From the NCBI GenBank assembly GCA_024305405.1, contig JAKNDB010000066.1, positions 558,001-622,000 on the forward strand: DNA of 64,000 bases. The letters are read 5' to 3'. The DNA is from Dirofilaria immitis. Its lineage: Eukaryota; Nematoda; Chromadorea; Rhabditida; Onchocercidae. The notes under the pieces were generated by a model. The model was not told the origin of the DNA, did not search any database, and saw only the letters and a list, made by a program, of their open reading frames with translations. Positions within the stretch are counted from its first letter, which is position 1. The number at the start of each line of letters is the position of its first letter. A program made the translations under genes and the position numbers. This document shows positions 17,001 through 30,482 of this stretch, piece after piece.

Positions 17001-18162
17001 CTACATACATACACACACACACACATACATACATACATGCATACACGCAGAGATGTATGCACATATCAATATGGATGAGAAAAAGTGTAGAAATGTTGTT
17101 GAATTTGAACTCGACAATGATAGATAAAAATTTTCTATTTATGCAAACAGTTAAGGTAATGTGATATTACACGGGATTTGAAAAAATTTATTGATTATTA
17201 TAATAAACAAAAAAAAAAAAGAGGAAAAAAATATGAGAAAATAAAAATATAATAAAATTTTTAAAGCAACATATTCTTACTGGTTTGTAATAAACATAAA
17301 GCTAATTAAATATAACAAGATATGAACATTGTCATAAATGAAGCAATAATAGAAGGAAATATTTCTATTCAAGTTTATTATTCACCATTATCTTTTTATT
17401 TCTCTTCATCTAGATAATTGACTATTTTTCAGTTCCTGTAAATGTCTGGTAGCAATTTATAGAATGTGTCTGGCAGCAATTTCTAACATTTTAACTAATG
17501 TAAAATTCATGATTAATGAAAATACTGATAAAATCAAGCAAATATTCGATCATTGAAGAAAATTAACAATAAAAAAGTTCATTTATGTTTCGAACTCCAA
17601 GTTGTTAATGAAAACATCAAGAAATCAGAAATCATTAAGGAAAAATATTAAATGAATGATCGATGAAAATAAATGATCAAAAGATCCTAATTTTTACAAT
17701 TCCATAAGAAATACAATTGCAAACTAGATTTCAATATAACTTTAAAATAATCTCTATTTGTTTATAAATTCCTGAGATTAAAAAGCGTTATGAGAAGGAA
17801 TAAGATATGGAGAAACAATGAAGCAAAAATAGTAAATATTTCGAATCAGTTTCATGAAAAGTACAAACAACTTATCAAATTAGCAGAGCATATGAAAAAT
17901 AAGGCGTGAAAATGTGCTTTTCTCCTCCACCAAATATTAATCACAGCAAGAGCTAATGCTTGGATCCATTAGATTATAGTAGAATATTTTAGAGAAAATG
18001 AAATTTCTTATTAGAGTATCATTGAGTAGAAACATAGAAAGTAAAATGATAGTGACATAAGTATCAAACCTAAATTAATAAAAACAGGAAAATTGTGATT
18101 TTATTAAAAATATTAGTGCAATTATTACTGAAACAAATTTGCCGCTTTTGATTGAGAAACTT
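14006..18162. other. Intergenic AT-rich DNA with simple repeats
   Basis: No gene seen in about 4.1 kb. It holds purine-rich tracts near 16160, poly(A/T) runs and the ACAT microsatellite listed separately. Confidence 0.6.
16908..17045. repeat. (ACAT)n / (ACAC)n microsatellite
   Basis: Mixed ACAT and AC repeats over about 135 bp; the open frames across it encode only Tyr/Val/Cys/Met or Thr/His/Ile repeats. Confidence 0.95.
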
Positions 18163-18483
18163 TCAAGACCCAATCCCTGGAGATTTAAAATAGAAGCAAA
18201 CGTAGATTGCATGAATAACACCAGGTAACCAAGCCAGAAGAGTGAAGATAATGTTCAGAAGCAAATGAACATCGCAGCCACGAGCAATAAGAACGGCGAG
18301 AGGCTGCAATAAGTTCCGAGTTTTATTTCTTCGTAAAAATTATTCTCAAACGATAACACTAAACCAAGAAATTTAGGAACTGATATATTTAAATGATGTA
18401 TTAGATCAATCGCTCTCTTTAGTAATAAATTCACTTACTGGAAATATAAAACAAAGAATGACCAGAATCAATGAGAGACACAT
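18163..18483 (-). CDS. PMP3/UPF0057 small membrane proteolipid, 2 exons
   Basis: Exons 18439-18483 (MCLSLILVILCFIFP) and 18163-18303 join in phase 0 to give 61 aa, the usual size for the family. Two hydrophobic segments flank a short polar loop. The signature runs PPLAVLIARGCD and then LLLNIIFTLLAWLPGVIHAI, matching the PMP3 (stress-induced hydrophobic peptide) pattern with conserved Pro-Pro, Gly-Cys and Pro-Gly-hydrophobic-His-Ala. Known of the family: small plasma-membrane proteins that affect membrane potential and salt tolerance in yeast and plants; nematodes carry several copies of unclear role. The reading frame is intact. It lies about 0.7 kb downstream of the TRAPPC2 gene on the same strand. 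Confidence 0.93.
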
Positions 18484-19199
18484 TTTAAGCAATTATAAAT
18501 GTGTCTGTTTGTTGCCAATTTTCCGTCGAGAACTGAAAATTTACGAATGCATTTATGAAACATTTGAAGTCACAAAACTGGATTCATTATCAATTCTAAA
18601 TTGGACATTTCAGTCAAATATATAAGCGCATTTGCAACTGAATTGGTTGCAGTAAGCCAATACGAGTATTACAATTATTATCGCATAAAAGAGGACTGCA
18701 AAAAAGGGAACCCTAAATGGTTGCAAAAGAAGAATTAGAAAATAAATCACATCAAAAATTATTCGGAATATTTACTCTCAGTTAAAAATATTATTAATAA
18801 CATGATTCTTGGACAAAAAAATTTGGAAATTAACAGAGAATAAGGTACCAGTTCAGCAAGAAAAAATCAAAGATCGATTACCACAAACAAAAATTTATCA
18901 ACCCCATAAATGAATCACAAAAAAACTACTGTACTTGAGACTATTCAAACAATTGCACATCATGTGAAAAATTCATATGGTTCACAGTACTTGTGAAAAA
19001 GTAGGATCTCAATATATTACCAACAGAAGATGCAATAACAAGCCCTTTATTTTTATTTTTATAAAGAAAATGTCAAAAACTATATATGCAATAATTTAGT
19101 TTGTATTGCAGCAAACAACACATGAAAAATAGATAAAATAATACAATTGTATAATCATTAATTCATTGAAATATTTCGCTAATACAATTCATCAAGCGT

Positions 19200-20610
19200 T
19201 CAAATACTTTTTCCCATAAAGATTGACTTTTGTTCGAAATTGGATGATGTAATTGGAGAATTAATCTCATAAAATGGATTCATTGAAAGCTTGATATACA
19301 TTTCGTAGATTTCCTGCAATTGCAATGAGCTAATAGTTCATTCAAAATCACAGGTAAATTCAAATCAATTTTTAGTAAAATAATATTTTAAATTGTAGTA
19401 TGATATATTTTAAGTCCTTTTAATATGTTTCAAAGTTATATGCTAACTGTAATAGAAAGAAAAACAGACTATCGCACAATGGGTAAATAAAATATATTTT
19501 GGAAAAAATTAGAATTTAAATGACATGAGAAACAATCTGGAAGAAATTTCGTGAGAACGAAAGATAAGCACCGAAAAGAATTGATGCCGAAACAGATAAA
19601 TTTTTTTGAAATGCATTATCCCATATACATATGAAGTGGATTTTGCTTTAAATAAAATTACTAAAATAAGTGAGTGTTGAAATGATCACTCGACGAGCAT
19701 AGTTTTTAATATCTTTGGAGAAACAAATAGGAAGAGAACCTGGAAGAATTGCTTAATTCCATCTTCGTTCTTTTGACAGTGTAGCATAACAAATCTTATA
19801 CGACTTGCAGTGACAAATGCAGAAACATACCATTCATTAAATTTATCCACAACCTACAAACAGAACAAAAATATATTCCTAATCACTGTCTGTAGTTATA
19901 AAATTTCTTCAAATTAATACTGTTTTAAATATATTAAATTTGTTACCTACACAAAATATTCAATGAATTTTAATTATAACCCATTAAAAGCTAAAGCAAA
20001 TTGGAAATAAAATTTCAAAAAGCTAATGCTAAAAACTCTTCTCGGATCACAAAAATAATGATAAGATCAATATAAAATAAAAATTTTCGATTACAATTAA
20101 GCTACATACCGAAACTTTATCTTTTAAATAAACAGTGAGAAAACAAGTCTAGGTTAATCAATTAATTACATTAAACAATTATAAACCGTATTTTGAATTA
20201 GATTAACGTGTCCCGAATATTTACTGCTAACAGCGTACATTCATTATACTTCAAATTTAAATTTTACTTTTTTGATTTATTCGGTCTTGAAACTTTACTA
20301 TTTAATCTAATATATATTTATAATGTAGACATTTTAAGACACCAATAAATTCTTCATAAGCGAATATCTCCAACTAAAGATGTATAGGTATATATAAACA
20401 TATATATATATATACCTTTAAATACATCTGAGGATTGGTAAGCATCTGTTCATCGACAATATCCAGAGCAGCATGGGCGATGAATTGATTCAAGTGACGT
20501 GTATCCGAATCAACTCGCTTCTTAGCATCAACAATAGGAAATTCCATTTCAAATATTAATTGATCATTATGTCCAACAATAACAAAATAATATTCTCGAC
20601 CTGTCGTCAT
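19200..20610 (-). CDS. TRAPPC2: TRAPPC2 / sedlin, TRAPP complex subunit 2, 3 exons
   Basis: Exons 20416-20610, 19740-19853 and 19200-19313 join in phase 0 to about 140 aa, the normal length. Motifs: [71 protein letters not shown] and [16 protein letters not shown]. All align along the sedlin longin fold. Known role: core TRAPP subunit for ER-Golgi tethering and Rab1 activation; it also binds collagen export factors. As written the protein ends ...FMGKSI. One extra A in the T-run 19208-19212 (coding A-run) would give the family ending GKKYL and stop at 19192. An imperfect tandem duplication lies just upstream of the start (20626-20720). Confidence 0.95.
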
Positions 20611-21865
20611 TACATTCTACAATTCACTTCAAATAAAAAACAATTTTTAGTATTATTCGATAAATGATATTAATTCACTTCAAATAAAAACACTTTCAGT
20701 ATAATTTGATAAATGATAACAAGCATATAATCATATATAATCTATCAGAATGCCACAATACCTCAACTTCATTTCCCAAGATATGCAACCAACTCTTCTC
20801 CCGTATAAGGACGATAGCACATGCAAAAATGTGACAGTATGATAGTTTCTAATGACCGTATTTAACGAGGCCCAGAATGTGTGCAATCAACTTATCAATT
20901 GTTTAATGAGAATTTCCATTTAAATTTTTTATGTACTTTCTTTTTCTTTTCTCTTTATTTGTATTTATAAGATAATTCGATATCTATAAATTTGAAATAT
21001 TGCTTAATTTGTTCTCCGAAAATTCATACGCATATATGAAAGATGATAAAATAATTTCAAATAAATTATATAAACATAATTGGAGAATAAGAAAAATTAT
21101 CTAATAAAATGTTTTGCTTGTCCAATCTACGAATTTACTTTAATTAGTTGTATATCGAAAGGATCAAATCCATTCTCACATGTATATATAAGCTCACAAT
21201 TTTTTTTATTTGTTGTTTAGTTAATTTCAAATTGCTACATGGTTAACCATCGTATACGTAATGGTCGTCTGTTGCAATAACTGAATCCCGGGCATTTATT
21301 ATAGTCTAACGGATTTCTCGGGATAGATAATGCACGGTGAAATGTATTAGAAAATTAGTAGTTTAAGTTTTGTATTTCTGAGAAAGGTATATGTCTTATT
21401 TGCTCGAAAATATTTATGCTTACATAGCATATGACTTTGCTCGATGCCTTATCTTATTCTACCTTCTCTCACGATTCTTATCAATTTCTATTCTCTTTCT
21501 CTTTTTCGCAAATTACATTTTCTTTATCTTCATACTTTTTTGTGTAAAGAAATCCCTCTTTCTCTGACAATTTTTATCGATATGTTTTTACTTTCATTCT
21601 TTTTTTCATGTATTTCCTGATTTTACAATTTTGCTTCTTCATTTTCTATTTTAGAATATTGATTATTCGGCTTTGTAAAATATGATAACTTCGACCAAAG
21701 ATATCAATTTGTTGTTGCTGATCTTGTAAGAAAAGATTAGAATACGGTTGATATCAGGTCACGTAATTCATCGTAATATGCTGAGATCGTGGACAGAAGA
21801 TATTTATTTCGATTGCACGATAATGTCGTTTCAAAATTATATGCATATAATAATTATTATTGTAG
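20611..21865. promoter_or_regulatory. Divergent intergenic region between TRAPPC2 and MFF
   Basis: About 1.2 kb separating divergent genes; it should hold both promoters and the missing first MFF exon. Pyrimidine-rich tracts occur at about 21470-21650. No defined element identified. Confidence 0.4.
20626..20720. repeat. Imperfect tandem duplication upstream of TRAPPC2
   Basis: Two copies of a unit containing TTCACTTCAAATAAAAA and a GATAAATGAT block, roughly 50-55 bp apart. Confidence 0.7.
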
Positions 21866-23051
21866 TATACATCGAAATGCATGTACCGCAGCATATCACA
21901 GTTTCGGGAGCTACTGATCAGGAATATCCAAGACAACAACGTCTTGATAATATTCCTGATAAGTATGCTTACCAGATGAATGTGCCAGAAAGAATTCTCG
22001 TTGCCGGTGGTGATGAGACACGTGGTGATCGTGCACCACCATCAGAAGTAATGCTTGATCGTATGGCTGTTCTTTATCCAAATCCCGTAAGTTCTCAATT
22101 TTATACATATTTTTGTTTAAATCTTAAGTAAGTATTATTGTTAATAATTGTTGCTCTGTGTAGGGGAGCAGTTATTGTTACTCTACAATATATATCAAAT
22201 GATCTAAAGGAGATAAAAATGTGATATATAATAAATTATATAGAAATCAGATCATTATTCTTGCAGTAATTTTATGTTTTGTTAGTAATACTAACAAATC
22301 CATTTGTCATGTTTATAGATTTTCAGCGGCATGTTTGATATTCACTTTAATCATTTTTATGTCTCGATTTCTCTGTCAAAAGTTATGGAACTTTTAATTT
22401 TATGGCAATGAATAGACTCTATACGTTTCATAGGCTAAAATATTAAGTAGCAAAACAATGTATTGTCATTGCAGGAATTCGTTAATCCGCCTAGCGTACT
22501 AACACTCGATAAAGGGCCATGTCCAGAAATTGCTGGCGATACGCCTTCTCCTAAAAATTCGCCTCCTTTACAAGTGCGTCCTTATTTACTATTCAGATCT
22601 GTACGTTTAGACATATTACACTTTTGCATAAAAATATATGTTATATTTTACATAAAAATTTCATATAATTTTGAATTGATTAATTTGTTTTAACTTTTGA
22701 TTCATTTTTCTTTTGGAATTATTTTGGGTTGCATACATAATTACATTCATATGAAAGGTATATTGGCTTCATGATGTCTACTTTCATCATATTTATGGCT
22801 ATGTACTTTCATCATATGGATGGCTATGTAATATTGTATTTTTTTAAGGAACTTTCATCTTCGTTGGCAGTAGAAGAGAATCCCTTGCGTGAATTGAAAT
22901 TAATGAGACGTCAGTTAGGACGTCTGTCAACACGTCTGTATCAATTAGAAGATGACTTCGAACGCAGAAAACTAGGGAATCCTTGTTGTGGACATATATG
23001 TTCAGTATTACTGGTTTACTAATGTATTTATTTTTCAAGAAAAAGATTTGA
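21866..23051 (+). CDS. MFF: Mitochondrial fission factor (MFF/Tango11 family), tail-anchored; 5' end unresolved
   Basis: Clear coding exons are 21866-22086, 22475-22573 and 22849-23051. The first carries two MFF repeats (EMHVPQHITVSG and YQMNVPERILVAGGDE). The second has PPSVLTLDKGP, like the TLSERP motif of vertebrate MFF. The third has a coiled coil (RRQLGRLSTRLYQLEDDFER). In the written frame the protein ends at 23022 with no membrane anchor. With one A added to the run 22968-22971 the frame becomes KTRESLLWTYMF followed by SITGLLMYLFFKKKI and a stop at 23049-23051, which is a typical tail anchor with basic end. Known role: outer-membrane receptor that recruits Drp1 for mitochondrial and peroxisomal fission. 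The start exon is uncertain. An open stretch from the ATG at 21781 runs into the first exon, but an acceptor (TTGTAG) at 21860-21865 suggests an upstream exon. Confidence 0.82.
22787..22836. repeat. 25-bp tandem duplication in the MFF intron
   Basis: Two copies of a unit with TACTTTCATCATAT and GGCTATG in tandem, just before the last exon. Confidence 0.75.
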
Positions 23052-26000
23052 AGTTTTCTCCTTATTACTTCTGCGAATATCGCTTTAACAATGAGGAATA
23101 CGTTGTATATTATACCCCAATGAATTGTCTTTTTTGTTGTTTGTTTGTGTTATTTAGTTATTAATGACAAATTGTTATCATTTTAATTTCATTTTAGAAA
23201 TTTGTGAAAAGTTAAGTAAAGCAATTGTGATTATGGGGAGTATTTCTGATCATTTTTGCCATTACAACATCTTTTGTGGCTATGTAGAAAGCAAAATTTA
23301 TCAAAACTTTTGCTTTCTCTCTGCATAATATTGTCTACATAATTTAATTGTTACCATTTTTATTTATGCTCAATTTTTCCCCGTATGCTGTTTTATTTCC
23401 GTCACATTTGCAATTTATGCTGAGGTCTCAAAAACGCACTTACTTTTAGCAAATATTTTTGTGGATCTTCGTTTTTCAAGTAATAAGCTCATTTTTAGCT
23501 TTATTTGAGTATTACACATAAAATAGGAGTATTGTGTTATCAAATGTCGATTTATACCAAAATATAGAAAATGAATGTATAGATTACAGCACATTTCATA
23601 AAATTTATCGATTCACATTCTCTGACACTTTTCATTAAAATAATCGTAGATTTCACACTAGTGAATATTACGACAGTGATTCTGATAATCATTTCATATA
23701 TTGGAAATCAAGTAGACGATAAGAAGTATAGAAATGTAGGAACGAATTAAGTGATTTGTTTTCCTATCCTTTACCTTTAGGAAATTGTTTTTTTCTCCAT
23801 ATAATCTACGATGATTCTTTACTGTTATGCTTTCATTAGCATCTGAATCAGAAGCCACGATAGATATAATATATTACAAGTTGTTTGTCTTTTTATATTT
23901 TCAGTGATCCTCACTGCATGTCTTAAAAATTCTTGATTAATTGAATTCGTGAACTTGGTATAATGTGCAAATTCCAATTTGTCGAGAATTTTCATTTCTG
24001 GATTGTCTGTTTCCATTCGATTAATCGCTCCAATCGCCCCTTGATTCTCCCCTTTGATCTCTGTTTATCAATCAAATTCCTATGAAATTACATGTTTGAC
24101 ATTCAAACAAAAATATGTTATAGTAAGAATTATTCCATTTATGATTAACCCTTATGAGAAACTTATGTCTGATCATTTGGATATAAACAATGCTATAAAG
24201 TGTTGCAAAACTGATCGTAAACTGATACGGCAGTACGAATTAGATGAAATATTAATCCCTACTGATTGAATTTAAATCTTGCCATCGTGCTACTTATCAC
24301 AATCGATATAGGCAGATGATTGCTCCCAAGATCTTCGGCTTTTCAAATTAAATCATATAAATCTAGAAATTCTCCAAGTTCACCATATCACCGAACGGAC
24401 ATTATTCGACACAGGAAAAGCATCCACCATTATAAGTCCCGAGATTCAATAATATAAGATTCTCGGCGGTAAATTACGTTTCTCTCCAGTTTTAAGAAAT
24501 CTCTCCAGTTTCATTTCTCGAATAGTGACATACGGTATAATCCGGAAATTAAAAGTTCAAGCTGCAGAATATGTATTTCGGTACAGAGATAGGATTAATG
24601 ATACTGATAGTACCAATGATGATGATGATGATGAACAAATAATTTAACACGTCTGTTCATTAATATAAAAATAACGCGTATGTGAGATTGTACTAATATA
24701 TCAGAAGAAAAGATGCTCTGTCATGGATTAATTGAATGACCGATAAAAAGGGCAGTTGTATTTCTTTCGTTGATTTATTTTTCAGCGAATACAGGTATGT
24801 CATTCGAAGATGAATCTGTTGTTGATATCGGATATATTTTAGGTTATGATTATATTATTTTCGCGATGAATTATGAAGAATAGGTATTGAAAAAGGTGAA
24901 AAAAATTACAAGGAAGCTTAAGAAATAATTTAATTAACACTGATAACAAATTCCAGATATAATTCTCAATAAAATTATTGATTGAAAGCCAATCGATTTG
25001 AACATTTTCATTCGATTAAAACTTTGACAAGCATGATAGATAAGATTTATTGAAGACTTATATCTAAGCTGATGAAAGATGAATATTATCATAAATAGAA
25101 AACTGTTATCAATAGCTATAAGAGTAGAAAAGTTATCCGATTTCTTAAATTTTTATAGATAAATGATTCAATGATATATGTATAAGAAAGAAACTAATAC
25201 TGATTTAATAATGAATTTTATCAGCAATAATTGGAAGCATTTGAAGAATCTCCGGAAGATCTTATAGCTTCTAGCAATTTATTGATTCTTCTTTTGAATA
25301 GAAAAAATTCTGCAATATGTGATGTCGAAATGCAGCAGAAAGAATATCAGATCAACACTGATATAGAAGGTCAGATTGAAAAATAATTTTGATTTTGATA
25401 AGCGACATTTGAACGAAATAAGCTTGACATTTCCGCTCAGAAAGCTATCGAAGAAAGCTCGAAGGTCATAACTTCCTTGATCAATATGATGATAATTAAG
25501 GAAGTGATCTCATACATATGTTTGTGATAACTTAGATTCTATAAAGTTAAGTCTCGAAATATCGATTGATAATATATAATCTAAACAGTTTAACTCAAAT
25601 GTAATAAATCAAAATATTTTCCTAAGGGAAATATGGAAAGAAAGAAATTTTGAAAGGAAAACTTCACAGTTTTTCGATGCTTTTGTTTAATATTTGCCAA
25701 TAATGAGAAACATTATTTGGATGGACAATGAGACCCGAAAAACTGCTGAAAAGACATTTTGCTAGTGCTGACATCACGTGTTGAAAAGACGTTTCGTGAG
25801 TATCGACATCATATGCTGAAAAGACATTTCGCGAGTGTCAATATCACGTGTTGAGAAGACATCTTCCGAGTGTCGATGTTTTGCAGAAAAGAAAGAAGAT
25901 AATGATGTCAATGTTAAACGTTTACAGTGACACAAAAATTCATATTCAAATCAAACTGCTATATTTCCGACCGACTTTCATATTTGCCAAATTCATTATC

Positions 26001-26540
26001 TAATTGTATATTAGCTATTACTTGGCCATATATTACCAGTCCTCAACAATAACTTCGTCGTATACTGCCACATTCAGAAGATGTACGTAAGAAAGTCGCA
26101 AAATTGCTTCGAACCGTTTTGCAAAACAATCGAACTCAGTGTTGCGAAAAAAAAGATGCGGAGCGAGTGGGTGCAGGATGTGCCAGGAGGTCAAAGGTGA
26201 ATTTTCTGATGCTAGAGAGGAGTAATTCCACTGTTGAATGCATAAAACAGATAACTTATTCATGAGCACTGTTAGGTAATAGAATTGTGTGCTGATGATG
26301 ACCTCTTTCTTCATATTTTAAAATCGAGAATTTTGTGGCGAGTTGAAATCGACAATCCCATGATATTTTTGGATCGAAATCTCTGTGATTGTTTATGGAA
26401 ATATAGATCTAAAATATTCATGCGTATATTTTTACGATATAGGAGGATCAGTAGGAAAATCGTCAATATAATCGCTGTAAATAAATATTCTTGTTTAGAT
26501 TGTAAATGATGAAAATATAAGATATTTAAAATGTATTTTG
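23052..26540. other. Intergenic, MFF to RSRC1
   Basis: About 3.5 kb. Weak open stretches at 24054-24269 (+) and 26033-26314 (-) have no recognised motif. The composition is slightly less AT-rich than elsewhere, which might mark a decayed gene or element. It contains the 35-bp minisatellite. Confidence 0.5.
25744..25883. repeat. 35-bp minisatellite, four diverged copies
   Basis: Units begin TGCTGAAAAGACATTT or TGTTGAAAAGACGTTT and end in an ACATCACG-like block, repeating with a 35-bp period. Confidence 0.85.
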
Positions 26541-26548
26541 TTTAATAG
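26541..26548 (+). other. Probable trans-splice acceptor of RSRC1
   Basis: TTTAATAG ends two bases before the start codon; this position fixes the start choice. Confidence 0.45.
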
Positions 26549-26550
26549 TG

Positions 26551-28729
26551 ATGGATAATTTACAGCGAATGGGCAGAGTTAAAAAACATGATAGGAATGG
26601 TAATTGTCGTCAGCGATCTTCGAGAAGTAGCGAAAGTGATAGCTATGGGAGGCGGACACGAAGCAGAAGTCGGGATCGACGTAGTAGCAGGAGCAGAAGT
26701 AGAGGTCGACGCAGCACCAGGAGTAGAAGTAGAGGTCGGCGTAGTAGTAGAAGCTTAAGTCGGAATCGGCGTTATAGCAGAAGCAAAAGTCAAGATCGAC
26801 GTTACAGCAGGAGTAGAAGCCGAAGTTATGGAAGACGTGGAAGTAGAAATAATGGCAAACGACGTAGTCGAGAAAGAAGTCAAAGCTATCTTTGGCGTAA
26901 TCGAGATCGAAGCAAGAGTAGAAGCGATGAAAGGATAGGGAGGTTGGTTGTGTTATTTATTTTACCATAACGATTTATGATAATAAAAGCAGTGGTTGAT
27001 GGTTCGGCTAACTTAGGTATAATGAGAATTTCTTCATTGTTAGGTATATTTGCTATCCGCTAAATTCAGCTAAGAAGTCCATCTATTTTCTTTTGATTTT
27101 CTATTCTCACAAGAATTCTAGAAGCCAATTGCAAAGATAGTTGCGATAACTCTTTTTCTTCCACATTCTTAGTACATTTATAGTGAGAAGTAGGAAAGGA
27201 AATAGTGTTTAAATTCAGCTAGAAATTTGCTGAAATTTTTGTAGGGATAAACATGATAAACGGAGCAGTAGGCACGGACATTCAAAGCTGCGAGGCAGAA
27301 GCAGCCAAGAAAAGATGAAGGATACAATGAAGGTAATTTGACTAATGAACTGAATGAAAGTTATTAGGAAATTATTATAGAGAAGTAAAAAAGAAACTAT
27401 TCAAGATTTTTCTGAGAGGAATTAGTATGAAAATCACAAGCAGCGAAATTAGTGTTGAAAGTTCTGGACAATAAGATGTGGAATGTCTTGATGAAAAGCA
27501 TTTTTATTGCTATATTTTAAGGAGATAGAAATGGTGAAATCACGAATGCGGTCTGCTCTTGAATCTGCACAAATGAAAATGAGTGATTCCATTGAAGCAA
27601 GAGGTTCAAGTGAATCATATTTAACTGATCTCACAGTTGCGGAAACAGTAGCACGACATCGTGATATTGAACTTATCGAGGAAGAAGGTTTCCATCAGTC
27701 AGTATTTATTTCTTCTGCTGGAGGAGCTGGTGGACGAGTTAGGAAAGAGGTTCATTTCAATTTTTTAAAATTCATATTAGAGTGCTCTTATATTAAAGTT
27801 TCTAATTATTTTAGGAACGTTTGATTGATAGGCGATTTCATTTTTATATTTAGGTGGTTATTAATTCTTGCACTTAAAATGACGAAAGAATAGGCATAAT
27901 TTTAAATTAATTCATACATAATAAAAAGTTATGTTTTTTGTTCTATATTATCTTTATTTCATTCTTAGTCAAATCAGAAAAATAGTCATGAACTTGGCAA
28001 ATTGAATATTACTGGCGTAGATAATTAAAAATGTAAAAAATAAATGAAAGAACATCTGTACTCTTCTAAATTTTTAAAATCAGCTAATATTTTATATATT
28101 TCATGTTGTACAAGAAAAAGGATTATATAAAGGTCATTATTTTATTTAATTAATCTATTACGCTATATTATTGAGGAGAAGAACGGGATTAATTCTTCAA
28201 ATTATTTCCATTTTGTTTCAGGATGTAACGGATCGTGCAGCAATGGTAACCAAGAAAGAAGACGAACATGATAAAGCAATGTTTGGACCAAAATGGAGAG
28301 ATGCTGAGAAAAGATATAACGACGACAAAAAGGAGACAATCGCAGATGTTGAAGTAGATAAGGAAATACCTCTTGCCAATGCACGGGTAATTTTACCACT
28401 TCATATGTATTTGGGCATTTAAATTAATTGTGGGAAAAGAATATTGGAAAGGGTTATTCTTCAAGTTGTTTCCAGTGTTCAATTCAAGTGTAATTCTGTC
28501 TCATGTTTTTCTGGCGATTAACCATGTTGTTATTCAGTGATTTAACATAAGCTGATATTTCAATTGAAATGTACTTGTCGATCATTTTTGTTCGTTTCAA
28601 TTAATTGTTATGGCGAATTTATTCACTAATTTTAATTTTTCTTTTCAGTTTTATGAAGACAAGACTATACGTGAAGAACGCTGGTTGAAAATATATCGTG
28701 AAAGAAGGGCAAAACTGTTGGGTTTGTAA
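26551..28729 (+). CDS. RSRC1: RSRC1-like arginine/serine-rich coiled-coil protein, 5 exons
   Basis: Exons: 26551-26942, 27245-27332, 27522-27749, 28222-28386, 28649-28729; all phases agree and the frame is intact, about 317 aa. Residues 20-130 are an RS domain built of repeated RSRSRGRRS-like units. The middle has MVKSRMRSALESA and ETVARHRDIELIEEEGFHQ. The C-terminus (NARFYEDKTIREERWLKIYR then RRAKLLGL) matches the end of vertebrate RSRC1. Known role: nuclear splicing factor promoting 3' splice-site recognition. An AATAG acceptor two bases before the ATG suggests trans-splicing. Other SR-related proteins share the RS domain, but the C-terminal match makes RSRC1 the better call. Confidence 0.85.
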
Positions 28730-30405
28730 TGTAATTTTATTGTCTTATTATTTGATTTATGTATGTTTATAATGTAATATAGACACTTTATTTCGTTAAA
28801 AAAATATATATTTTCAAAAATAGTTTTCAATTAGAATTCTTGTTTTGATATTGTTGAAGATACGAAATGTTCTTTTAATGAAAGTACATAGTTGAAATCA
28901 ACTGTGTAATTAATACGAAGTGTATAAGATCATTTTTGTGCATGATTATCTAAATTTTATTTGACACATTACTGAAATGCTAATTTTGACTGTCAATATG
29001 TTCTGCAAAAATCGTTTTGGTTATTTGGTCATCTCCGATTCTTTATTTCAAAATAAAATAAATTTTATAAAACTTTGATGTCATATAATTGAAAATATCG
29101 TTTTCTTTTCTAACAGTAGAAAGATAAAATCAGTTTATGTCTTTATTCAAAAATTCTTAAAGGAATATGAACTATTTGAGAAGATCTCAAAGATTTCTGT
29201 TTTTACTTATCTGATCTTCGCCTACTAAAATTTTTATTTATCAAAATGTTAATGCATCTTGTTCCACATTCTTCGCAAATCATGATGATCTTTTTTTTGA
29301 ATGTAATAACACAGCGTAGAGATTTAATGAACGTAAATTTTTTGTGCTTAGCTGCTTAGAATAGTTTCATCCATATCATTTGCTACTTTTGTTTGATTGA
29401 TGGACCATTTATGCTTTGCAACAATTTTATCATTATAGAAATATTTGTTGATTCGTTGTTTTAATGTTTTATAAAATCATTTTAAAATATTTTCTATTTG
29501 ACATAATATTTAGCACAATAATAGGAGCACTATCAGCAATATTTAAAATGTATGAAATTTATCCGATCCAAATAATACAATCAATAATTCAATAATTCTG
29601 TACTTCTTACACCTTCATAAATAGCTATTATCGTTGAATGATCATATTTTTCAGTAATTGCTGTAAAATTGGTAACGAATTGATAGATAGCTTTGATCGG
29701 CTCATTCTCTCGGGTATTGTGTTAATGAACGGAAAACTGGTTCATGACGTATCATGGTATATCAAACGATGAGAAAGCACAGTTTTCTAATTTCCTTCAT
29801 GTTTCTTTTCTTTTCCCTTTTCATATTATTCATTTTGTTATATGAATTATTTGTCTGTGAGAAATCTTTTTTTTTTTTTTAAATTAAATATCAGATAATT
29901 TTTCCTATCTCCTTCTTTCTCTCTTTCTCTTTCCTTTTCTCTTTCTCCTAGTATACTTATCATTGGCTATTATCAGATTATTTCGAGAAATCCCATCGAT
30001 GGATTGTTGAAGAAAGAAAGAAAAAAAACTATTCTATCTTCGTAGTTTTTAAACATATTGAGATATGTATTTCAAAGCAGATCATTTTCAAAAGAGTATT
30101 ATATTACCAGTGCTAGCTAAATTGTTTTTACATGTAAGTTAAATTTCCTGAGATATTTTGATAGAATTCTAAAATCAATTCTTAAGAAATTATCAGTTTA
30201 TCATTCAGGATATTATGAATTTGGATAAGATATTTAATTGTATGTGAAAAAGAAGTAAAATATTAATCAATAAGTTGATCATAAATTATAATAATTGTTG
30301 TGATTTTTTTTTACTGAGTGATGAAAAAAAATTGACAATACTATAATTTTCATATTTTTTATTTGAATATTTTTAGAGCATAGAGTGGTCAAAAGTACTA
30401 ATTAC

Positions 30406-30471
<66 letters not shown>

Positions 30472-30482
30472 CATTATTATTA
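30406..30482. repeat. (ATT)n microsatellite
   Basis: About 25 uninterrupted ATT units. Confidence 0.95.

Noticed and set aside
24054..24269. Plus-strand open frame ending YELDEILIPTD
   Set aside because: Composition looks weakly coding, but no neighbours, motif or splice partner could be found.
26033..26314. Minus-strand open frame with mixed composition
   Set aside because: No recognised motif, no good splice sites, and next to a minisatellite; may be a decayed element but unsupported.
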